Under the pieces are notes generated by a model that ran no database searches, was not told the DNA's origin, and saw nothing but the letters and a program-made list of their open reading frames with translations. A program made the translations under genes and the position numbers. Of a stretch of DNA of 64,000 nt, positions 9,088-16,544 are shown one piece after another (the stretch's first letter is position 1; every line of letters begins with the position of its first letter). The DNA comes from Candidatus Methylopumilus planktonicus (lineage in GTDB: Bacteria; Pseudomonadota; Gammaproteobacteria; Burkholderiales; Methylophilaceae): positions 806,001 through 870,000 of the forward strand of contig NZ_LN827929.1 in assembly GCF_000981505.1 (NCBI RefSeq), written 5' to 3'.

Positions 9088-9968
9088 TTTAAAAACTCCA
9101 GAACACAAGCACCAAATTTCTCAGTCTTCTCTACAAAACCAAGATTCCTACATTTTATTTTTACCTTTTCTAACTGCTGCTCATTCAAATCTTTTTTTTC
9201 AGATTTAAGGAAATCTAATATGTCGTTTTTTCCACATGCTGTATTGTATAAAAATCTTAAATTCTTTGACTTCTCTTCTTTCAAATCATGAAAAATATTT
9301 TCTCCCGTACTCTCAAGCTTTTCTGAAGAACAATTCAGTATTAACTTATTCTTAAATCCCAATATTATTTTTCCTTTATTAAAGCCTGAATTGTAAGCAT
9401 TGAAAGATATTATATTTTTATTTGTATTATCAATTTCAATTTCCTCAGGAATCCATGTAATAAGATGTCCTGTTTTATTATTAGGATTAGCATACAAAGC
9501 GAACATTAGTGCTTTTTTTCCATTATCAGCATCTGTAGGGCAAACAAACAATCTAGCTGTGTAATAGGTCATATTAGGGTCATTAGTTCTAGCTAGTGGA
9601 TTATTCTCATAGGAGAATTTTCCATCTTTGTATGAACCTAAGTTTGTTACAAAATCTTCGTTGCAATTTATACGCATCCATTCAATTGAAGTCTTGAGTT
9701 TTTTAGAATTAAAGTCAATTGCATATATTGGAAGATAAATTGTTCCATCATTAGTCCTTTCATACTTATTAAATTCTCCTCTCCATGCTGTTTTATAATC
9801 ATCCCCCATATTAAAGGTAGTCCATGCACCATTGGGTTCTGCCGCTGAATTTAATGTTTTATCTGAAATTGAATTTGCATTAATGGGTACAAATGCCACT
9901 GCAAAAAAAAGAAAATACTTTATTACTAGGGAATTAATTCTTAAGAATTGATAAAAGAGCTTATTCAT
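9084..9968 (-). CDS. Exported protein with C-x14-C tail, first gene of operon
   Basis: A 294-residue protein with an N-terminal hydrophobic signal region (about residues 14-32, ending INANS). No known domain is recognised. It is a diverged paralogue of the next gene in the operon (shared WTTF, TND, KTSIEWMRINC, LGSY, WIPEEIEI and RFLYN...C). Cys273 and Cys288 form the C-terminal CRNLGFVEKTEKFGAC motif, followed by exactly six residues as in the other two tailed proteins. This is the promoter-proximal gene of the four-gene leftward operon. Confidence 0.75.
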   Translation of the reverse strand: MNKLFYQFLRINSLVIKYFLFFAVAFVPINANSISDKTLNSAAEPNGAWTTFNMGDDYKTAWRGEFNKYERTNDGTIYLPIYAIDFNSKKLKTSIEWMRINCNEDFVTNLGSYKDGKFSYENNPLARTNDPNMTYYTARLFVCPTDADNGKKALMFALYANPNNKTGHLITWIPEEIEIDNTNKNIISFNAYNSGFNKGKIILGFKNKLILNCSSEKLESTGENIFHDLKEEKSKNLRFLYNTACGKNDILDFLKSEKKDLNEQQLEKVKIKCRNLGFVEKTEKFGACVLEFLK

Positions 9969-10166
9969 GGAGTTTTATGTATCCTTAAACCTCTTGATGT
10001 TAAACAATCATAAGATATAAATGCTTTCTATTGACTAAGTACTTTTAAGTACATGGTGGACAAAAATATGGACAAAAACTAAATAAATGCACTTGTAAAT
10101 GTCAGTGTATTCTTATGTAAACTATTGATTTTAAAAAGTTTACATTAGAAAAAACTTATATTAATA
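9969..10166. other. Non-coding gap between exported-protein operon and tRNA-Ser
   Basis: AT-rich 198 nt that should hold the promoter of the leftward operon, although I see no convincing -35/-10 pair. It contains TACTTTTAAGTA (a short palindrome) and the paired TGGACAAAAA repeats at 10057-10078. It lies directly at the 3' end of a tRNA gene, a common integration point. Confidence 0.45.
10057..10078. repeat. Two direct TGGACAAAAA repeats, 12-nt period
   Basis: The 10-mer TGGACAAAAA occurs at 10057-10066 and 10069-10078, and the first copy reads ATGGTGGACAAAAA with its flank. This resembles the TGGTGGGTCAAA pair at 6089-6108 in sequence and has the same 12-nt period. About 90 nt separate it from the 3' end of tRNA-Ser, as expected for integrase arm sites beside a tRNA attachment site. 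Function is inferred. Confidence 0.5.
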
Positions 10167-10257
10167 TGGCGGAAGGGGCGGGATTCGAACCCGCGTTAGG
10201 TTATTCACCTAAACACGCTTTCCAGGCGTGCGACTTAAACCGCTCATCCACCCTTCC
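10167..10257 (-). tRNA. tRNA-Ser, anticodon GGA
   Basis: Read on the - strand, the acceptor stem GGAAGGG pairs with CCCTTCC, followed by discriminator G and an encoded CCA. The T arm GCGGGTTCGAATCCCGC is canonical and a long variable arm (class II) is present, as expected for serine. The anticodon loop is CTGGAAA, giving GGA, which reads UCC and UCU codons. The 3' end faces the accessory region, so this is a plausible integration site. Confidence 0.95.
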
Positions 10258-10270
10258 GGAAAGAGTCGGC

Positions 10271-10276
10271 ATTATA
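10271..10276 (-). promoter_or_regulatory. -10 box of tRNA-Ser promoter
   Basis: On the - strand a perfect TATAAT lies 13 nt upstream of the mature tRNA 5' end, followed by a GC-rich discriminator (GCCGACTC), as is usual for stringently controlled stable RNA promoters. The -35 region is weak. Confidence 0.5.
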
Positions 10277-10463
10277 ACTGATACCTGACTTTACCTTTAA
10301 GAATCATCTTTTCTCTCTTGATTAAAGTGCTTACTCGTATTAAGGTTGTTCTATTGAATTTATTTACCGTACGTCTACCGCAGTACATCCGTTTTAATAA
10401 TTTCATAACTTATTGATTTATATAGTATTTAATATTAATTAACTATTAACCTAGGGGCGATTC

Positions 10464-11984
10464 ATGGGCTTAGAAACATTAAATAATCTTGGAGTAAAAC
10501 ATCCATTTAAGGCTAAATATGACAATTATATTGGCGGTAAATTTGTACCTCCACTAGACGGGAAATACTTTGAAAATATATCACCAGTGACTGGCAAAGT
10601 ATTTTGTGAAGTTGCACGATCAAACGAAAAAGATATTAATCTAGCGCTAGACGCAGCGCATGCAGCCAAGGATGGCTGGGCAAAAAAGAGTCCTACTGAC
10701 CGCGCAAATATATTGATGCAGGTAGCAGACATCATGGAAAAAAATCTTTCAACGATTGCGATTGCTGAAACAATCGATAATGGGAAACCTCTTCGCGAAA
10801 CAACTTATGCTGACATTCCATTAGCGATTGATCACTTTAGATACTTCGCAAGTTGTGTAAGAGCTCAAGAAGGCAGTATCGGTGAGATTGATCACGAGAC
10901 AATGGCTTACCATTTTCATGAGCCTTTAGGTGTTGTCGGACAAATTATTCCTTGGAACTTCCCTATTCTAATGGCAGCCTGGAAATTAGCGCCTGCGATT
11001 GCTGCAGGAAATTGTGTTGTGATTAAACCAGCAGAACAAACACCTGTATCACTTCTAGTCGTGCTTGAATTAGTAGGACATCTGATTCCTCCTGGTGTAT
11101 TAAATATTGTGAATGGCTTCGGTTTAGAAGCTGGTAAGCCACTTGCAAGCTCACCACGTATTGCAAAAATTGCATTCACAGGTGAAACGTCAACAGGTCG
11201 TTTGATTATGCAATATGCATCACAAAATCTTATTCCAGTAACTTTAGAACTTGGTGGTAAATCGCCTAACATCTTCTTTGAAGATGTGATGGATAAAGAC
11301 GATAACTTCTTTGATAAAGCACTTGAGGGCTTTACAATGTTTGCGCTTAATCAAGGTGAAGTGTGCACCTGCCCTTCACGAGCTTTAATACAAGAATCTA
11401 TTTACGATAAATTTATGGAACGCGGACTCAAACGTGTTGCAGCTATCAAACAAGATAATCCTCTTGATATGGCAACCATGATTGGCGCTCAAGCATCGAG
11501 TGAACAAGTTGAAAAAATTATGTCTTATATGAAGATTGGTCAAGAAGAAGGCGCTCAACTCCTCATCGGCGGTAACCGTAAAAAATTAGGTGGTGAATTT
11601 GCAGAAGGATATTACATTGAACCTACTGTTTTTAAAGGTCATAACAAAATGCGTATTTTCCAAGAAGAAATTTTTGGGCCAGTCGTTTCTGTAACCACAT
11701 TTAAAGATGAAGATGAAGCGCTTGAAATTGCAAATGATACGCTTTACGGATTAGGCTCAGGCGTATGGTCACGTAATGGTAATCGTGCATTTAGAATGGG
11801 CAAAGGTATTCAAGCAGGTCGTGTGTGGACTAACTGCTACCATGCTTATCCTGCACATGCGGCATTTGGTGGATACAAACAATCAGGTATCGGTCGCGAA
11901 ACACACAAGATGATGCTCGATCACTACCAACAAACTAAGAATCTTTTAGTGAGCTACAGTGAAAATAAACTTGGCTTCTTTTAA
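10464..11984 (+). CDS. NAD-dependent aldehyde dehydrogenase (ExaC/AldB type)
   Basis: A 506-residue aldehyde dehydrogenase of the ExaC/AldB group (usual length about 506-512). It oxidises aldehydes such as acetaldehyde to acids with NAD(P)+ in the cytoplasm. Key residues are visible: Asn165 in IIPWNFP, Lys188 in VIKPAEQTP, Glu262 in VTLELGGKSPN and the catalytic Cys301 in NQGEVCTCPSR. An AGGGGCG ribosome site precedes the ATG by 6 nt. The next gene encodes a DUF779 protein, the standard neighbour of this ALDH group. A strong hairpin terminator follows. In a methylotroph the substrate may be a C1 or C2 aldehyde, but the sequence does not settle this. Confidence 0.93.
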   Translation: MGLETLNNLGVKHPFKAKYDNYIGGKFVPPLDGKYFENISPVTGKVFCEVARSNEKDINLALDAAHAAKDGWAKKSPTDRANILMQVADIMEKNLSTIAIAETIDNGKPLRETTYADIPLAIDHFRYFASCVRAQEGSIGEIDHETMAYHFHEPLGVVGQIIPWNFPILMAAWKLAPAIAAGNCVVIKPAEQTPVSLLVVLELVGHLIPPGVLNIVNGFGLEAGKPLASSPRIAKIAFTGETSTGRLIMQYASQNLIPVTLELGGKSPNIFFEDVMDKDDNFFDKALEGFTMFALNQGEVCTCPSRALIQESIYDKFMERGLKRVAAIKQDNPLDMATMIGAQASSEQVEKIMSYMKIGQEEGAQLLIGGNRKKLGGEFAEGYYIEPTVFKGHNKMRIFQEEIFGPVVSVTTFKDEDEALEIANDTLYGLGSGVWSRNGNRAFRMGKGIQAGRVWTNCYHAYPAHAAFGGYKQSGIGRETHKMMLDHYQQTKNLLVSYSENKLGFF

Positions 11985-12003
11985 GATTCAATTTAACTAA
12001 ATT

Positions 12004-12038
12004 AAAGGCAAGACTTTTACGTCTTGCCTTTCTTTTTT
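12004..12038 (+). terminator. Strong hairpin terminator between ALDH and DUF779 genes
   Basis: An 11-bp perfect stem, AAAGGCAAGAC (12004-12014) with GTCTTGCCTTT (12021-12031), a 6-nt loop and a T tract to 12038. The DUF779 ATG begins at the very next base, so this element also sits where a ribosome site should be and may act as an attenuator. Confidence 0.85.
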
Positions 12039-12425
12039 ATGGAAAAAACTTTTACACGTATAGATACAACCGAAGCTGCAGACACGCTGATTGATTCTTT
12101 AAAAGAAAAATATGGTGAAATCATATTTCATCAATCAGGTGGCTGTTGTGATGGAAGTGCACCTATGTGCTATCCCAAAGGTGAATTTTATTTGGGCGGC
12201 TCTGATGTCGAGGTAGGTATTACACATGGTATACATTTCTACATGGGTGCCAGTCAGTTCTCCTATTGGGAACATACACATCTAACGCTCGATGCCATCC
12301 CAGGCAATGGTGGCCAGTTCTCACTAGAAAATGGAACAGGCATGCGCTTTATTATTCGGTCGCGCTTATATAGCGATGAAGAATGGGCCTATTTAAGCCA
12401 ACATCCTGCTAAACATTGCGAGTAA
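12039..12425 (+). CDS. DUF779 protein, ALDH-associated
   Basis: A 128-residue DUF779 protein, marked by HQSGGCCDGSAPMCYP (about residues 29-44). This Cys-rich family almost always sits beside ExaC/AldB-like aldehyde dehydrogenase genes, as here, and is thought to support their function, though its chemistry is not established. The ATG at 12039 directly follows the U tract of a terminator and has no ribosome site, so translation may need read-through or a leaderless start. A possible TTG 15 nt upstream falls inside the hairpin and is rejected. Confidence 0.85.
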   Translation: MEKTFTRIDTTEAADTLIDSLKEKYGEIIFHQSGGCCDGSAPMCYPKGEFYLGGSDVEVGITHGIHFYMGASQFSYWEHTHLTLDAIPGNGGQFSLENGTGMRFIIRSRLYSDEEWAYLSQHPAKHCE

Positions 12426-12442
12426 AAGGCGTTCCCTTAGGT

Positions 12443-12448
12443 TAAAAT
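12443..12448 (+). promoter_or_regulatory. Possible -10 box of the 4.5S RNA gene
   Basis: TAAAAT lies 7 nt upstream of the predicted first base of the SRP RNA. The best -35 candidate, TTGCGA (12416-12421), is spaced too far (21 nt), so the promoter is tentative. Confidence 0.35.
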
Positions 12449-12455
12449 AATCATT

Positions 12456-12550
12456 GGCGGGCCTCCCCGCATTGTAATTTAGCCAACCTGGTCAGATGCG
12501 GAAGCAAGCAGCCACAACTAAAGAAACAAGTGCCGGGGGTCTGGCTCGCC
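12456..12550 (+). ncRNA. ffs: Signal recognition particle 4.5S RNA
   Basis: The diagnostic SRP core is present: GGTCAGATGCGGAAGCAAGC on the 5' arm of the domain IV hairpin and AAGTGCCGGGGG on the 3' side. The ends GGCGGGCC and GGCTCGCC pair to close the long hairpin. Size (~95 nt) and place just upstream of dnaX match the gene in many Betaproteobacteria. The RNA works with Ffh to target membrane proteins. Confidence 0.95.
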
Positions 12551-12582
12551 TCTAATTAAATTGGATTGGTTAAAAATTATTC

Positions 12583-14250
12583 ATGAGCTATCAAGTTCTT
12601 GCCCGTAAATATCGTCCCCGTTCGTTTGATACGCTTGTCGGTCAAGCGCATGTTGTGCAGGCACTCAAAAATGCACTTGATCAAAAAAGACTACATCATG
12701 CTTACCTTTTTACAGGCACACGTGGTGTTGGTAAAACTACACTAGCAAGAATTCTAGCCAAAGCTCTTAATTGCAAAGAAGGTATTAGTTCAAAGCCGTG
12801 TGGAACATGCTCTGCATGTGCCGAGATTGATCAAGGCCGCTACGTCGATCTTATTGAAGTTGATGCAGCATCTAATACGCAAGTCGATAATATGCGAGAT
12901 CTTCTGGATAATGCGCAATACGCTCCGACACAAGGACTATTTAAAATCTATATTATCGATGAAGTCCATATGCTTTCAAAAAGTGCGTTCAATGCGATGT
13001 TGAAAACATTAGAAGAACCACCTGAACATGTGAAATTTATTTTAGCAACTACTGACCCACAAAAGGTCCCTGTCACTGTTTTATCAAGATGCCTGCAATT
13101 TAATTTAAAACAAATGCCATCTGCTTCTATTTCAGAATATATGGAAAAAATATTAAAAGAAGAAGCAATTAACTATGAAATCAATGCGATTTATTTAATT
13201 GCGAAATCTGCGAATGGCAGTATGCGCGATGCACTATCAATTCTTGATCAAGGTATCGCTTATTGCGGCGGCACAATAGAAGAAGCTACGATTAAAAAAA
13301 TGTTAGGTGCTATTGATCAATCTTACTTATTTAATTTAGTTCATGCAGTCATTGATCAAGATGGTCATAAAGCTATTGAGATTGCGAAACAAATGGATGA
13401 AAGAAATCTATCTTTTGATGCAGCACTCAATGATCTAGCAAACCTAATTCAAACAATTAGTGTAACGCAAGCCATACCAGATAGCTTAGATGCCTCTTAT
13501 CTTGATCGTGACCAAGTAATTGCGCTAACCAAAAAGATAAGTGCAGAACAATTACAACTTTTTTATCAAATTACTATATTAGGTCGACGTGATCTTTATT
13601 TAGCGCCCGATGAATATGCAGGCTTCACGATGACTATTCTCCGAATGCTGTCTTTTGCCCCACAAGATACAATCCTTGCAAAAAATTTAACGTCAGTAAA
13701 AACTGAACCAGTGCATAACGCAAATAAAATAGAGACTATCACAAAGTCAAACGACGATTCCTCTGAAGCCTTTGAAATTAAAAAAAAAATTGAAGTAACT
13801 CACGAGGCTGATGAAAATATATCAGATCAAGATACATCAGATCAAGATATACCGAAAGAAGTAGTCCCATTCAATGGAAATTGGCGTGAACTTGTTGACC
13901 AATTAAAACTAGGCTTAGTCAAAGCACTTGCCCAGCAGTCTGAACTAGTCAGTTTTAAAAATAACGAAATAATTTTATCGATTGCAGATGAACACAAGCA
14001 TCTGCTCAATGAAACCTATCAAAAAAAATTAGAATTGAGTTTGTCTGAACACTTTGCTCAACGCATTAAACTTGTGATCTTACAAAAAGGTGCAAATAAT
14101 TCACCGCTTAAACAAAAACAAGAAGAACGGTCAACACTTATGAAAGATACTGAAAATGCTATTCTTCAAGATCAATTCGTAAAATCACTACTTACTGAAT
14201 TTAATGCTGAAATTATTCCATCAAGCATTAAACCTAATCAAACTACATAA
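12583..14250 (+). CDS. dnaX: DNA polymerase III subunit tau (and probably gamma)
   Basis: A 555-residue clamp-loader ATPase. Walker A GTRGVGKT is at residues 45-52, the zinc-binding cysteines are C64, C73, C76 and C79, then DEVH and the SRC arginine-finger motif (about 166-170). Domains I-III end near 370; the C-terminal part (440-555) is the tau-specific region that binds DnaB and alpha. At codons 400-402 there is an A10 run where a shift in either direction meets a stop within two codons, giving a ~403-residue gamma form. It follows the 4.5S RNA gene and precedes ybaB-recR in the usual order. Confidence 0.97.
   Translation: MSYQVLARKYRPRSFDTLVGQAHVVQALKNALDQKRLHHAYLFTGTRGVGKTTLARILAKALNCKEGISSKPCGTCSACAEIDQGRYVDLIEVDAASNTQVDNMRDLLDNAQYAPTQGLFKIYIIDEVHMLSKSAFNAMLKTLEEPPEHVKFILATTDPQKVPVTVLSRCLQFNLKQMPSASISEYMEKILKEEAINYEINAIYLIAKSANGSMRDALSILDQGIAYCGGTIEEATIKKMLGAIDQSYLFNLVHAVIDQDGHKAIEIAKQMDERNLSFDAALNDLANLIQTISVTQAIPDSLDASYLDRDQVIALTKKISAEQLQLFYQITILGRRDLYLAPDEYAGFTMTILRMLSFAPQDTILAKNLTSVKTEPVHNANKIETITKSNDDSSEAFEIKKKIEVTHEADENISDQDTSDQDIPKEVVPFNGNWRELVDQLKLGLVKALAQQSELVSFKNNEIILSIADEHKHLLNETYQKKLELSLSEHFAQRIKLVILQKGANNSPLKQKQEERSTLMKDTENAILQDQFVKSLLTEFNAEIIPSSIKPNQTT
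13780..13798 (+). other. dnaX: A10 slippage site in dnaX with stops in both alternate frames
   Basis: Ten consecutive A (13780-13789) encode Lys400-402. In the -1 frame the next codons are AAT TGA (stop 13791-13793); in the +1 frame TTG AAG TAA (stop 13796-13798). Either ribosomal or polymerase slippage would release a gamma-sized product of 403-404 residues, close to E. coli gamma (431). Confidence 0.6.
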
Positions 14251-14261
14251 GGAGTCATCAT

Positions 14262-14570
14262 ATGATGAAAGGCGGCATGGGTAATTTAATGAAACAGGCG
14301 CAAATGATGCAAGCTAATATGCAAAAGGCGCAGGATGAACTTGGACTTATTGATGTTGAAGGTTTGGCAAGCAATGGGCTTGTTAAAATTGCTATTTCTT
14401 GTAAGCATCAAGTTAAAAAAATATCGATCGATCCTTCTGTCATGAACGATCATGAAATGCTAGAAGATCTTCTCATTGTGGCTTTTAAAGATGCATTACA
14501 AAAAATTGAACAAACTACCAATGCCAAGATGGGTAATATGATGCCTCCTGGTATGAAACTACCTTTCTAA
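14262..14570 (+). CDS. ybaB: YbaB/EbfC nucleoid-associated protein
   Basis: A 102-residue YbaB/EbfC family DNA-binding protein with the typical Met/Gln-rich start (GNLMKQAQMMQANMQKAQ) and the family core VKISCKHQVKKISIDPS-like segment. It binds DNA as a dimer and is nearly always found between dnaX and recR, as here. An AAGGAG ribosome site precedes tandem ATGs at 14262 and 14265; either may be used. The tail ends with MPPGMKLPF, the common family C terminus. Confidence 0.95.
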   Translation: MMKGGMGNLMKQAQMMQANMQKAQDELGLIDVEGLASNGLVKIAISCKHQVKKISIDPSVMNDHEMLEDLLIVAFKDALQKIEQTTNAKMGNMMPPGMKLPF

Positions 14571-14579
14571 TTTTACTGC

Positions 14580-15182
14580 ATGAAAAATACTGAAGCACTC
14601 GAACAGTTAGTTGATGCCCTAAGGTGCTTACCAGGTATTGGTCCTAAATCGGCCTTACGCATGGCTTACCATCTTCTTCAGCACAACAGAAAAGGTGCCT
14701 CACAACTCTCAAGCGCTATTGCTAACGCAATCGAATTGGTGGGTCACTGCTCTTATTGCAATAACTTTTCTGAAGAAGTGGTTTGCTCACTTTGTTCATC
14801 CAAAGATCGAGATGCCTCAATTCTTTGTGTGATCGAAATGCCAAGTGATCTCATGATGCTAGAACAAACGCACTCTTATAACGGCATGTATTTTATTTTA
14901 ATGGGTAAACTCTCACCTTTAGATGGTATTGGTCCAAAAGATATTCATTTAGATAGGCTTTTAAAACGTCTCGATGCTGGAATCGTTAAAGAAGTGATCT
15001 TAGCGAATAATTTTACGGTGGGCGGAGATGCTACTGCTCATTATGTCACTGAACTCCTTAAAGCACGCGGCATTCGATTAAGTCGAATAGCAAGAGGTTT
15101 ACCTATGGGTGGTGAAATTGAATATGTAGATAGCGGGACACTTGCCCAAGCTATGATTGAACGTAAAATAATTAAAGATTGA
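14580..15182 (+). CDS. recR: Recombination mediator protein RecR
   Basis: A 200-residue RecR. It has the N-terminal helix-hairpin-helix (LPGIGPKSALRMAYHLL), a four-Cys zinc finger (CSYCNNFSEEVVCSLC, about 57-72) and a Toprim domain beginning ILCVIEMPSDLMMLE. RecR with RecO loads RecA on gapped DNA. The gene starts 9 nt after ybaB and its end overlaps by 11 nt the convergent HAD phosphatase gene. Confidence 0.96.
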   Translation: MKNTEALEQLVDALRCLPGIGPKSALRMAYHLLQHNRKGASQLSSAIANAIELVGHCSYCNNFSEEVVCSLCSSKDRDASILCVIEMPSDLMMLEQTHSYNGMYFILMGKLSPLDGIGPKDIHLDRLLKRLDAGIVKEVILANNFTVGGDATAHYVTELLKARGIRLSRIARGLPMGGEIEYVDSGTLAQAMIERKIIKD

Positions 15183-15822
15183 GATAGTCCAAGAGCTCAG
15201 ATGGCTTATCAATGATATATTGAGCGCCCCAGGATTTTGCATCATCCCCTACTTCTAAATAACCGTATCGTGCCGCCATACTTACCATACCAGCATCATT
15301 TGCTGCCATGACATCACGCCTATCATCACCTAAATAAATAATGTCAGATGGTTCTATTGAGAGCATCTGTGATGCTTTAATAAGCCCTTCTGGTGAAGGT
15401 TTCGGCACACTGACATCATCACCTGCAATAAGACATGCTGCGCTCTTTAAAAGCGGATGGGAAGACACAATAGGCTGCGCAAATTTCTTGGCTTTGTTTG
15501 TCATAATACCCCAAGAAATTTTTCTAAGGTTTAAAGTATTAATTAATTCTTCAATACCTAACATGCATTGCATATTTAGATTAAATACTTCTTTATAGAT
15601 ATCTAAGAATTCTTGAACACGCGCATCAAAAAGAGGATCATTTTTATCCATGTTAAACCCAGCTTTCAGTAAACCCGCCGCGCCATGCGAAGCGTACGGC
15701 CGTCCTACTAAAAAAGGAATGGGGGGTAAATCATACTGCTGTCTTAATTGATTAAGCGCTCCTACAAGTTGCGGTGCACTATCAATCAAAGTACCATCTA
15801 AATCAAAAAGAACAGCCTCCAT
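15172..15822 (-). CDS. HAD phosphatase (phosphoglycolate / MurNAc-6-P phosphatase family)
   Basis: A 216-residue HAD hydrolase with motif I FDLDGTLID (residues 6-14), motif II MTNKAK, and motif IV GDDRRDVMAA. It is of the Gph/MupP type. Its place directly after ubiG resembles mupP (N-acetylmuramate-6-phosphate phosphatase, peptidoglycan recycling) in Pseudomonas; phosphoglycolate phosphatase is the alternative. The substrate cannot be decided from sequence by eye. It is the last gene of the mtaD-ubiG run, 2 nt after ubiG. Confidence 0.85.
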   Translation of the reverse strand: MEAVLFDLDGTLIDSAPQLVGALNQLRQQYDLPPIPFLVGRPYASHGAAGLLKAGFNMDKNDPLFDARVQEFLDIYKEVFNLNMQCMLGIEELINTLNLRKISWGIMTNKAKKFAQPIVSSHPLLKSAACLIAGDDVSVPKPSPEGLIKASQMLSIEPSDIIYLGDDRRDVMAANDAGMVSMAARYGYLEVGDDAKSWGAQYIIDKPSELLDYLNL

Positions 15823-15824
15823 AA

Positions 15825-16544
15825 TTAATCTTTTGTGACTTCAAGAAGATAATTCACCGAAACATCATCGCCCAATTTATACACATCCGTGATTGGGTTA
15901 TAAGTCATACCTTTTAAGGTAACAACCGTTAGATCTTCTTCTCGACACCAAGAAATGAGTTCAGAGGGTTTAATAAATTTTTCGTAATCATGTGTGCCAC
16001 GTGGTAATAAATTTAGAATATATTCAGCACCAATCACTGCAAATAAATATGCTTTTATGTTGCGATTAATGGTCGACATAAAAAGTGTGCCACCTGGTTT
16101 TAAAAGTTTCGCACATAATGCCACAACTGCTGAAGGTTCTGGCACATGCTCTAGCATTTCCATACATGTGATCACATCAAAAATAGGTTTATTTTTTGAA
16201 GTAAAGGCTTCTAGGGAAGTACATTGATAATCAATATCTATCTTCGTTTGCAGCGCATGGAGCTTTGCAATGTTGATCACTTTCTCACCCATATCAATCC
16301 CTGTGACATCCGCACCCAGATTTGCCATAGATTCAGAAAGAATGCCCCCTCCGCAACCTATATCGAGCACTTTTTTACGCTTTAAATTAATTTTTTTATG
16401 GATAAAATTAAGGCGGAGAGGATTGATATCGTGAAGTGGCTTAAATTCACTCGTTTTATCCCACCATTTATGAGCGAGCTCATTAAATTTAGCGATTTCT
16501 TCTTCAGAAACGTTTATATGTTTTGTTTTATCTTGAGTTGCCAT
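15825..16544 (-). CDS. ubiG: Ubiquinone biosynthesis O-methyltransferase UbiG
   Basis: A 239-residue class I SAM methyltransferase. SAM motif I is VLDIGCGGGILSESMA (about 59-74), and EEIAKFNELAHKWWD at the N terminus and MEMLEHVP are UbiG hallmarks. It performs both O-methylations of ubiquinone synthesis at the membrane. Its start overlaps the end of the upstream amidohydrolase gene by 31 nt, so translation is probably coupled. Confidence 0.95.
   Translation of the reverse strand: MATQDKTKHINVSEEEIAKFNELAHKWWDKTSEFKPLHDINPLRLNFIHKKINLKRKKVLDIGCGGGILSESMANLGADVTGIDMGEKVINIAKLHALQTKIDIDYQCTSLEAFTSKNKPIFDVITCMEMLEHVPEPSAVVALCAKLLKPGGTLFMSTINRNIKAYLFAVIGAEYILNLLPRGTHDYEKFIKPSELISWCREEDLTVVTLKGMTYNPITDVYKLGDDVSVNYLLEVTKD

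Larger units (their letters stand above)
6089..10167. mobile_element. Possible integrated island remnant at tRNA-Ser
   Basis: The segment carries only exported accessory proteins, is flanked by similar 12-nt-period repeats and abuts the 3' end of tRNA-Ser(GGA). No integrase, transposase or duplicated tRNA 3' end is seen, so the true left end may lie at 6.1 kb or outside the window. Treat as a hypothesis. Confidence 0.3.

Noticed and set aside
12024..12038. Upstream TTG start for the DUF779 gene
   Set aside because: The added residues (PFFF) are encoded by the terminator stem and T tract and are not part of the family.
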